Assembly (NCBI GenBank): GCA_017400025.1
Contig: JAFQAF010000174.1
Coordinates: 1 to 5,464 of the forward strand
Source: Oscillospiraceae bacterium
Lineage (GTDB): Bacteria; Bacillota_A; Clostridia; Oscillospirales; Ruminococcaceae
DNA length: 5,464 nucleotides
Direction of reading: 5' to 3'
The notes under the pieces were generated by a model that saw only the letters and a program-made list of their open reading frames with translations, was not told where the DNA came from and searched no databases. This document shows, in pieces, positions 1 through 4,994 of this stretch. Within the stretch, counting starts at the first letter, position 1. Each line of letters opens with the position of its first letter. A program made the translations under genes and the position numbers.

Positions 1-97
1 TATTTGAAAATATAAAGCGTATAACAGCTTACAGTTTGTTAAAAAAAGAAATAAGTTGCAAAATACAGATGAAATATCGATTTTATATTTTCAAATA
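1..97. repeat. Inverted repeat, two 16-bp arms (1-16 and 82-97)
   Basis: The arm TATTTGAAAATATAAA at 1-16 is the exact reverse complement of TTTATATTTTCAAATA at 82-97, with 65 bases between. The left arm begins at the first base shown, so the repeat may extend outside the window. The DNA between the arms is AT-rich and has no open frame of note. A small internal stem, TAACA (22-26) with TGTTA (37-41), is possible. The pair could be a large hairpin in a transcript, the ends of a short non-autonomous element, or a chance match in AT-rich DNA. The match itself is certain; its function is unknown. Confidence 0.55.
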
Positions 98-140
98 AAT
101 CGAATAGCGAATATAAACAGATGGTCAGAATTATAGATAT

Positions 141-175
141 AAAAATCAAAAAGCCCCCTGGAGAGAGGGAGCTTT
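141..175 (-). terminator. Rho-independent terminator of the leftward two-gene unit
   Basis: Bases 151-159 (AAGCCCCCT) pair with 166-174 (AGGGAGCTT) to give a stem with one internal C/A mismatch and a six-base loop. Read on the minus strand, the stem is followed by CTTTTTGATTTTT, the U-rich tail expected of an intrinsic terminator. It begins 12 bases beyond the stop codon of the small cysteine protein gene (186-188). On the plus strand the tail (TTTGTTTA) is weaker, so any bidirectional action would be minor. Confidence 0.8.
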
Positions 176-185
176 GTTTACAGAT

Positions 186-416
186 TTACAGCCTGAAATC
201 ATCCTTTGTATATTCGGGAAGTACAGGACGTCTTTTAGGAATACGTTTGATGGGGTTGTATGTGAATTTATTGCAGGAATAATAGGGCGAAACCACACCT
301 TTCCTGCTGCATAAAATCATGGCATTGTCTGTGGAACGGTTTCCGAATTCACAGTATTCGCAGGCAGGGGCAATTTTTTTGCCGAAAAGCTTTTTGCTGT
401 TTTTGAATAATCCCAT
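186..416 (-). CDS. Small conserved four-cysteine protein, function unknown
   Basis: This encodes 76 residues. Four cysteines at 19, 22, 36 and 48 (C-x2-C-x13-C-x11-C) could form a zinc-ribbon-like or other metal site. The N-terminus (MGLFKNSKKLFGKK) and the 58-64 region (RIPKRRP) are strongly basic, and no signal peptide or membrane segment is visible. The start at 416 is chosen because AGGAAGGTGAT lies at the right distance upstream. An in-frame ATG at 449 overlaps the stop of the upstream ylbJ-like gene as ATGA, but it would add a poorly placed 11-residue leader. The gap to that gene is 29 bases, so the two are probably co-transcribed, and a terminator follows directly. From memory, similar short proteins with the same cysteine spacing and an SPYYSC-like motif occur in Oscillospiraceae, but I know of no function. 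A metal-binding or nucleic-acid-binding role is only a guess. Confidence 0.8.
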   Translation of the reverse strand: MGLFKNSKKLFGKKIAPACEYCEFGNRSTDNAMILCSRKGVVSPYYSCNKFTYNPIKRIPKRRPVLPEYTKDDFRL

Positions 417-445
417 ATAAATCACCTTCCTGATAACAGTATACA

Positions 446-1492
446 TCATTTTCTGTGTTTAGTAAATATTTTGTTGCTTTCTGAAATCATAACAAAACAC
501 AGTGCAATCATATACAGAATTGCAGATGTTTCAGCTGTGTTGGATACAGTTCTTACTACAATGCTGTCCGGCCTTATCACATCGGAAGCAACAGGAAACA
601 GATTGCACAGTACAGAGAAAACACACAGGCTTACAGGGGTATGTATTATCCTGGAAAGTATCAGGTTAAGAATAAGTTTTGCAGACTTTGTAAAGTGAAA
701 TACTTGACAGAGCGTACATACGGGGTAGAAGCTGAGTACAGCACATATCATATATGCATTTTTGCCGTGATTTCCAATGATTTCAGCACATCCTGAAGTG
801 ATTTCAGTAACTGAGAATAAGGCTGTACGGCACATCGGACCGGAGATGTAAAGTGAAATGACTTCACATAATACATTGCACAGAACAATAAAACCGCATA
901 TACAAAGAATGTTGATAACAGACTGGTTTACCGCCTCTGTTATGCTCATTCTTTTTTCTGCACAGATTTCTGCGGGTGAAACAATGTTGTATTTGTAGAT
1001 GAAAGACAGTATGAAGGTGGTTATCAGGCTTGCGGTACACAGTGAAATATAAAGCAGAATACCGGTGTTTATATTGCCTAAAACAACCGCACCGATGACA
1101 AATACACAGAATGAAAAAGAGTTGTTTATAAACGAAGGTGCAACTGTGAACAGGCAGTTTTCACTGTAACCTTTTTCTTCAAGTTTTTTCAGCATCATGG
1201 CACCTACGGAGAATCCGCCTATAAGAGACAGGGATAAAAAAGCAGGGTAGGCTTTATCATCTATTTTTATAAGCTGTGCAAATTTTCTGAAAGGCAGGGA
1301 TATAAAAGCAGTATAATTGTTGGCCGCCATATAACTGCTGATAACCATAAAGGGAAAAAGAGCACCTATTACAGAGTTGTAGCAAAGCAGCAGGCTGTTT
1401 TTTACACTGGCTGCCACAGTATGGGAGTTGACGGTAAATAGAATAAGCACCGCTATACAGCCCAGAGAGCCGATTCTGTTTTTGTTTAACAT
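446..1492 (-). CDS. ylbJ: YlbJ/SpoVV-like sporulation integral membrane protein
   Basis: This encodes 348 residues, somewhat shorter than the roughly 400 of B. subtilis YlbJ. It is hydrophobic almost throughout, with likely membrane segments near 9-27, 35-56, 83-100, 120-138, 143-166, 192-214, 245-265, 285-303 and 323-337. Family-like landmarks in order are LFPFMVISS (46-54), GGFSVGAMM (92-100) where relatives have GGYPVGAK, INNSFSFCVFVIG (122-134) where relatives have NNAGPxFxxG, TEITSG (229-234), and SFYPVCTLCQV (254-264) near the usual SFGGxSVxxQV. In B. subtilis this protein (SpoVV) is made in the mother cell and is needed to move dipicolinic acid across the outer forespore membrane. That role here is inferred. 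ATG at 1492 is preferred because GAGG sits 7 bases upstream; the in-frame GTG at 1498 lies too close to it. Several glycines typical of the nucleoside-recognition (GATE) fold are replaced, so this is a diverged member. A different carrier function remains possible. Confidence 0.68.
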   Translation of the reverse strand: MLNKNRIGSLGCIAVLILFTVNSHTVAASVKNSLLLCYNSVIGALFPFMVISSYMAANNYTAFISLPFRKFAQLIKIDDKAYPAFLSLSLIGGFSVGAMMLKKLEEKGYSENCLFTVAPSFINNSFSFCVFVIGAVVLGNINTGILLYISLCTASLITTFILSFIYKYNIVSPAEICAEKRMSITEAVNQSVINILCICGFIVLCNVLCEVISLYISGPMCRTALFSVTEITSGCAEIIGNHGKNAYMICAVLSFYPVCTLCQVFHFTKSAKLILNLILSRIIHTPVSLCVFSVLCNLFPVASDVIRPDSIVVRTVSNTAETSAILYMIALCFVMISESNKIFTKHRK

Positions 1493-1547
1493 ATACACAC
1501 CTCACTTTCTAATATATATGTAACAAAAATATATTTTAGGTGAGATA
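1493..1547. promoter_or_regulatory. Divergent intergenic region between ylbJ-like gene and yqfC
   Basis: These 55 bases hold the 5' signals of both transcription directions. The ribosome binding site of the leftward gene is GTGAGG (1505-1500, minus), and that of yqfC is AGGTGAG (1538-1544). A perfect 12-bp palindrome, AAAATATATTTT, lies at 1526-1537. On the minus strand TAAAAT (1537-1532) could be a -10 element and CATATATATT (1520-1511) loosely resembles a sigma-E -10, but neither has a convincing -35. On the plus strand CATATACA at 1490-1497 is the nearest sigma-E-like -10, also without a good -35. Sporulation control is expected from the gene families; the exact promoters cannot be assigned from sequence alone. 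Confidence 0.4.
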
Positions 1548-1832
1548 ATGAAGATAAAAAAACACACTGAAAGCGTTTTTGATGCACTGAAGTCTGTGGC
1601 AGACAGAAAAGGCAATATACTGAATACTTTTATTTCCCTTGATACTGCCGGCAATATGATTATAGACGGTGCAGTGGGCCATATAAATTATTCCGATATG
1701 AAGATATCAGTTGATGTTTCCGGTAAAAGTATATATATCTATGGAAAAGGGATGAAGGTACTGTCCTGTTCCGGCGACGGGATATTTATTGCAGGGATGA
1801 TAGAAAAAATTGAGCTGTATGAGGTGGAATGA
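1548..1832 (+). CDS. yqfC: YqfC family sporulation protein
   Basis: This encodes 94 residues, the normal size for YqfC (about 93 in B. subtilis). After a short basic N-terminus, residues 36-90 alternate hydrophobic and polar residues as in the beta-rich YabP/YqfC fold. The expected pattern is present: VGHINYSDMKISV (43-55), then SIYIYGKGMKVL (61-72) and IFIAGMIEKIEL (79-90). No signal peptide or membrane segment is visible. In B. subtilis yqfC is expressed with yqfD in the mother cell under sigma-E; its molecular role is not established. The start has an AGGTGAG site 3 bases upstream of the ATG. Its stop codon directly abuts the yqfD start (TGA then ATG), so the pair is almost certainly translated from one message. 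The identity rests on fold pattern, size and the neighbouring yqfD rather than a catalytic motif. Confidence 0.85.
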   Translation: MKIKKHTESVFDALKSVADRKGNILNTFISLDTAGNMIIDGAVGHINYSDMKISVDVSGKSIYIYGKGMKVLSCSGDGIFIAGMIEKIELYEVE

Positions 1833-2963
1833 ATGAGACCGGAGGTAAAGTTCAAGGTCAGTTACGGGTTTTACAGCGATTATCTGAATGCCATAATAAA
1901 AAACGGAATAACTCTCACAAACATACAGCAGACGGAAGCGGGATTTACAGCGTGCTGTGTGGCGGCGAATTATCACAGAATTGCACGTATGAGCCGTAAA
2001 TATCAGTGCAGGGTAAAAATTATAGACAAAAGCCGTTTTGTGACTGCCTTGAAATATTGCAGAAAAAGAAAAGGGCTTTTTGCCGGTGCTGCTGTTTTTG
2101 CTGTACTGTGCTTTTTGTTTTCAAGGATAATATGGAGAATAGAAGTCAATGTAGCAGATAAGACTATAGAAAGCGAAATAGTGGCACAGCTGCTTGAAAA
2201 CGATATATATGCCGGCAGTTTCTTTTCAAAGGACAGACTTTATTATGTCCAGCAGGAAATTGTAAAGAAAAGTGACAGGATTGCCTATGCTGCACTGAAT
2301 TTTTACCGGGGAGTCCTTGACTGCGATATATATCTGCGCACAGAGAGGGAAGATTTCACCACAGGTGAGTCTGCAGAAGATATATTGTGTGCACTTGGAG
2401 GGACGGTTACAGAAATAAGGGTCTACTCGGGCTTTCCTGCGGTAAAGGCCGGGCAGAGTGTTTCACCGGGTGATGTGCTGGTATCAAATACTGAAACAGA
2501 CAAATACAATATTGTTTCCAGTATGCATACTTCAGCATATGTAGAAGGCCTTTGCAGAAAAGACTATTCTGTTTTTATACCTTTTAGCAGGCAGGCTGAT
2601 GTTTACACAGCAGAAACAGAAAAGGAAATAACTTTATATACTCCGTTTGGCGTTCACAATTGTATAAAAGCAGAATTATCGGGCTGGAAAAACTACACGG
2701 TAAATACATCTGTGACGTATGTCAGCCTGATGGGTTTCCGCCTGCCGGTAACAGTCAGAACCAGAAACTTTTACAGAAAAGAAAACATCACGTTTTCTTC
2801 TGACCTGCTGTCTGCGCAGTCTGCCGCACAGACGCATATACAGCATCTGATAATGCGGGATACAAAGCTGAAAAAAGAGCTGAACAGAAGTGCTGAATAT
2901 ACAGTAACGGATGACGGGATACAGATTTTCTGCACAGTTGAAGGGTATTACGATATGACCTGA
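1833..2963 (+). CDS. yqfD: Sporulation protein YqfD
   Basis: This encodes 376 residues, close to the roughly 400 of B. subtilis YqfD. A cytoplasmic N-terminal part (1-80), rich in basic residues at 75-80, is followed by one membrane segment at about 81-100. A long C-terminal domain follows, probably on the other side of the membrane. Family-like elements are WRIEVNVADK (101-110), the segment ending YLRTERE (167-173), and GGTVTEIRVYSG (189-200) followed by VKAGQSVSPGDVLVS (204-218), a beta-barrel, lipoyl/HlyD-like stretch. YqfD is produced in the mother cell under sigma-E in B. subtilis and is needed for efficient sporulation; its biochemical activity is unknown. Its start directly follows the yqfC stop, with GAGGTGG at 1821-1827 as ribosome binding site. 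Arginine codons are mostly AGA/AGG (17 of 24), unlike phoH next door. No terminator separates it from phoH, so transcripts may read through. Confidence 0.9.
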   Translation: MRPEVKFKVSYGFYSDYLNAIIKNGITLTNIQQTEAGFTACCVAANYHRIARMSRKYQCRVKIIDKSRFVTALKYCRKRKGLFAGAAVFAVLCFLFSRIIWRIEVNVADKTIESEIVAQLLENDIYAGSFFSKDRLYYVQQEIVKKSDRIAYAALNFYRGVLDCDIYLRTEREDFTTGESAEDILCALGGTVTEIRVYSGFPAVKAGQSVSPGDVLVSNTETDKYNIVSSMHTSAYVEGLCRKDYSVFIPFSRQADVYTAETEKEITLYTPFGVHNCIKAELSGWKNYTVNTSVTYVSLMGFRLPVTVRTRNFYRKENITFSSDLLSAQSAAQTHIQHLIMRDTKLKKELNRSAEYTVTDDGIQIFCTVEGYYDMT

Positions 2964-2967
2964 AATA

Positions 2968-2996
2968 TTTACTTATTTATTAATATATGGTATACT
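2968..2996 (+). promoter_or_regulatory. Sigma-A-like promoter for phoH and downstream genes
   Basis: A -35 element TTTACT (2968-2973) and a -10 element TATACT (2991-2996) are separated by exactly 17 bases. The -10 is preceded by TG one base upstream (TGGTATACT), giving an extended -10. Transcription would start near 3003, leaving a leader of roughly 24 bases that contains the ribosome binding site. The promoter begins 4 bases after the yqfD stop codon. It would let phoH, ybeY, dgkA and era be expressed during growth, independently of the sporulation genes. Confidence 0.75.
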
Positions 2997-3016
2997 AATC
3001 AATTAAGAAAACAAAG

Positions 3017-3023
3017 AGGTGAG
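3017..3023 (+). promoter_or_regulatory. Ribosome binding site fixing the TTG start of phoH
   Basis: AGGTGAG lies 3 bases upstream of the TTG at 3027, with 7 bases between its AGG core and the start. The first in-frame ATG is at codon 28, inside the conserved N-terminal domain, so TTG is the only start that gives a normal PhoH protein. Confidence 0.8.
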
Positions 3024-3026
3024 AAT

Positions 3027-4031
3027 TTGGCAGAAAGAATTTTTGAAGTTCTGGACAACGATATTGCCCTGGCAATATGCGGTCCGTTCAACAGCAATAT
3101 TTCAAATATGGAGAAGGCTCTGGAGGCAGTGATAATCTGCCGCGGCACATCATTCAAAGTGAGCGGCGAAGAGGAAAATGTGAACAACACAATCAGCGCC
3201 CTTATGGCTATGGAAGATTTATATAAACGCGGCACAGAACTGGATGAGCAGGCTGTGCGCTACTGCACATCGCTGGCAGTGGACAATAACGGCAGCAAAG
3301 CAAAGGAGCTGACAGGTGAACTGGTACTGCTTACAGCTAAGGGCAAGCCAATACGTGCAAAAACCCTTGGGCAGAAAGATTATCTGAAAGCTATCGAGAA
3401 AAATTCCATTACTTTCGGTGTAGGCCCTGCCGGTACAGGTAAAACATATCTTGCTGTGGCAATGGCCGTAAAGGCTTTCAAGGCAGGCGCCGTGTCAAGA
3501 ATAATTCTTACACGTCCGGCGGTGGAAGCCGGTGAAAAACTGGGTTTCCTGCCTGGTGACCTTCAGACAAAGGTAGACCCATATCTGCGCCCTCTTTACG
3601 ATGGACTGTTTGATATGATGGGCCCGGAAACATTCCGGAAACTTATGGAAAAGGGCGTTATAGAGGTTGCACCGCTGGCGTATATGCGCGGACGCACCCT
3701 GGACGACAGCTTCATTATTCTTGACGAAGCACAGAACACCACAAAAGAGCAGATGAAAATGTTCCTTACACGTATGGGCATAGGTTCAAAGGTTGTTGTA
3801 ACCGGCGATATCACACAGATTGACCTTCCGCGGGAAAAGAAATCTGGTCTGAAGGATGCTATGCAGATACTGAAAGGTATTGAGGATATTGCCATTGTCC
3901 GCCTTACTGAAAAAGACGTAGTGCGCCATAAGCTGGTGCAGGATATAGTTAAAGCATACGAAAAGGCAGCGTCGGAAAAACCGAAACTGCCGGAAAGGAA
4001 ATTTACAGGTAGAAAGTATTATGTCAAATAG
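3027..4031 (+). CDS. phoH: PhoH family ATPase (PhoH/PhoL-like)
   Basis: This encodes 334 residues, the normal length for PhoH-like proteins of this cluster. An N-terminal KH-like/unknown domain (about 1-85) contains the family-typical ICRGTSFKVSGEE (37-49). The P-loop ATPase domain follows, with Walker A GPAGTGKT at 133-140, LTRPAVEAGEKLGFLPGD at 161-178, Walker B and following residues ILDEAQN at 231-237, TGDITQID at 259-266 and the arginine-bearing DVVRH at 297-301. The protein is cytoplasmic and predicted to hydrolyse ATP. Genetic linkage of phoH with ybeY across bacteria suggests a role in RNA metabolism or ribosome maturation, but the substrate is not settled. Translation begins at TTG, supported by AGGTGAG upstream. 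The last 11 bases overlap the start of ybeY, implying coupling. In B. subtilis yqfF (pgpH) lies between phoH and ybeY; here it is missing. The family is certain, the cellular role less so. Confidence 0.96.
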   Translation: MAERIFEVLDNDIALAICGPFNSNISNMEKALEAVIICRGTSFKVSGEEENVNNTISALMAMEDLYKRGTELDEQAVRYCTSLAVDNNGSKAKELTGELVLLTAKGKPIRAKTLGQKDYLKAIEKNSITFGVGPAGTGKTYLAVAMAVKAFKAGAVSRIILTRPAVEAGEKLGFLPGDLQTKVDPYLRPLYDGLFDMMGPETFRKLMEKGVIEVAPLAYMRGRTLDDSFIILDEAQNTTKEQMKMFLTRMGIGSKVVVTGDITQIDLPREKKSGLKDAMQILKGIEDIAIVRLTEKDVVRHKLVQDIVKAYEKAASEKPKLPERKFTGRKYYVK

Positions 4032-4524
4032 AGTATGGATAAAAAATGAACAGAAAATGGTGGAATTCACACCAAAAATGCGCCGACTCATAAGAAAAAG
4101 TGTAAACAGCGTACTGGTAAACGAAGACATCCTGGAACCGTGTGAAGTATCCGTTACACTTGTTGACAATGACGATATTGCTGTGCTCAACGGCCAGTTC
4201 CGCAACAAGCCGGTGGAAACAGACGTACTCTCCTTTCCTCTGGGGGAAAACGGCATCTATGATGAAAACCCTGAAACAGGTGCAATGATGCTGGGCGATA
4301 TTGTTATCTCACTTGAAAAGGCTATGCAGCAGGCGGAATCCTTCGGCCATTCAGCAGAAAGGGAAGTGGCTTTCCTCACTGTACATTCCATGCACCATCT
4401 GCTGGGTTATGACCACGAAAACGGCGGCGAGGAAGCAGCCACAATGCGCAGAAAAGAAGAAGAAGTTCTGCTTAAAATGGGCCTTCCACGTGTTGTTACA
4501 TATGCATCAGACGAAGAAGAATAA
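4021..4524 (+). CDS. ybeY: Endoribonuclease YbeY (rRNA maturation factor)
   Basis: This encodes 167 residues, a normal YbeY length. The zinc-binding signature H-x3-H-x5-H is intact at H122, H126 and H132 (VHSMHHLLGYDHE, 121-133). The usual motif reads HGxLHLLGYDH, so G is replaced by S and L by H, giving an extra histidine at 125. Other family elements are NGQFRNKPVETDVLSFP (57-73), including R61, and LGDIVIS (91-97). YbeY is a metal-dependent single-strand RNase needed for 16S rRNA 3'-end maturation and 70S ribosome quality control in other bacteria. The acidic tail (DEEE) is short. The ATG at 4021 lies within the last codons of phoH and has only a weak AGGT at 4007-4010, so translation probably depends on coupling to phoH. 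The dgkA start follows 2 bases after its stop. Confidence 0.96.
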   Translation: MSNRVWIKNEQKMVEFTPKMRRLIRKSVNSVLVNEDILEPCEVSVTLVDNDDIAVLNGQFRNKPVETDVLSFPLGENGIYDENPETGAMMLGDIVISLEKAMQQAESFGHSAEREVAFLTVHSMHHLLGYDHENGGEEAATMRRKEEEVLLKMGLPRVVTYASDEEE

Positions 4525-4526
4525 TT

Positions 4527-4994
4527 ATGATTAAAAGATTTTTCAGAAGTATGGGCTATGCCCTGGCCGGTATAAAGCTGGGTATAAAAGAAGAGCGAAA
4601 TATGCGCATAGATATGGTGGCCATGTTTTTTGTATGGTTTCATATGCAGTTTTACAGCTTCACAGCTGCAGAAAAAGCTGTTGTTGTTCTGGTCACCTTT
4701 CTTATCCCTGCCTTTGAGCTTATGAACACTGCAGTGGAAAGGGCCGTGCACAAACCGGACGCAGAGCACTGGATGCCTGCGGGGGACGCAAAGGATACAG
4801 CGGCAGGTGCTGTACTTATCATGACTATGGGCGCACTGGCTGTGGCTTTTATCATGTTTGCAAGACGGGAAGGTATTTTAAACATCATTGGTTTTTATAC
4901 AGAAAATATCCTTCATCCTGCCGGGCTTCTGGCCTATGCAACGGGGGCATACTTCTTTATAACTATGGATAATTTCACTGAAAAGGAAAAATAA
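4527..4994 (+). CDS. dgkA: DgkA family lipid kinase (undecaprenol/diacylglycerol kinase) with C-terminal extension
   Basis: This encodes 155 residues, against about 120-135 for typical DgkA. Conserved residues line up with E. coli DgkA at a constant offset of 5: E23 (with R24-N25), E64, N67 and E71 in FELMNTAVE (63-71), and K89-D90 in AKDTAAGAV (88-96). Two positions are unusual: the Asp that follows the NTAIE helix (E. coli D80) is H75, and the common RIH after ERN reads RID (27-29). Membrane segments lie near 31-46, 49-66 and 92-111, and an extra hydrophobic stretch near 131-147 ends in a charged tail. In Gram-positive bacteria this enzyme phosphorylates undecaprenol to recycle the carrier for cell wall synthesis, which is the likely function here. 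It follows ybeY by 2 bases, with a purine-rich GAAGAAGA at 4513-4520 inside the ybeY end as ribosome binding site, and its stop directly abuts the era start. cdd, present between dgkA and era in B. subtilis, is absent. Confidence 0.9.
   Translation: MIKRFFRSMGYALAGIKLGIKEERNMRIDMVAMFFVWFHMQFYSFTAAEKAVVVLVTFLIPAFELMNTAVERAVHKPDAEHWMPAGDAKDTAAGAVLIMTMGALAVAFIMFARREGILNIIGFYTENILHPAGLLAYATGAYFFITMDNFTEKEK

Noticed and set aside
417..449. Upstream in-frame ATG at 449 as start of the small cysteine protein, overlapping the ylbJ-like stop as ATGA
   Set aside because: The strong AGGAAGGTGAT site lies between this ATG and the one at 416 and fits the latter. The 11 extra residues do not look like part of the conserved protein.
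471..698. 75-codon open frame on the plus strand
   Set aside because: It lies wholly antisense inside the ylbJ-like gene, has no ribosome binding site and resembles no known family.
1493..1498. GTG at 1498 as start of the ylbJ-like gene
   Set aside because: It lies one base from GAGG, too close for initiation; the ATG at 1492 has ideal spacing.
1257..1505. 82-codon minus-strand frame overlapping the start of the ylbJ-like gene
   Set aside because: It is an alternative frame of a well-supported gene, with no independent start signal or recognisable product.
1490..1520. Sigma-E promoters for yqfC or the ylbJ-like gene
   Set aside because: CATA-type -10 candidates exist on both strands, but none has a matching -35 at 14-15 bases, so no individual promoter is called.
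2964..3026. Terminator between yqfD and phoH
   Set aside because: The gap has no GC-rich stem or U-tract; its AT-rich bases are explained by the promoter.
3596..4256. Long minus-strand open frames (3596-3895 and 3786-4256) opposite phoH and ybeY
   Set aside because: These are antisense to strongly conserved genes; their Ser/Phe-rich compositions are what the reverse complement of those genes produces.
4407..4769. 120-codon minus-strand open frame across ybeY and dgkA, and a 77-codon plus-strand frame at 4301-4534
   Set aside because: Both overlap genes confirmed by catalytic motifs and show no family features or ribosome binding sites.
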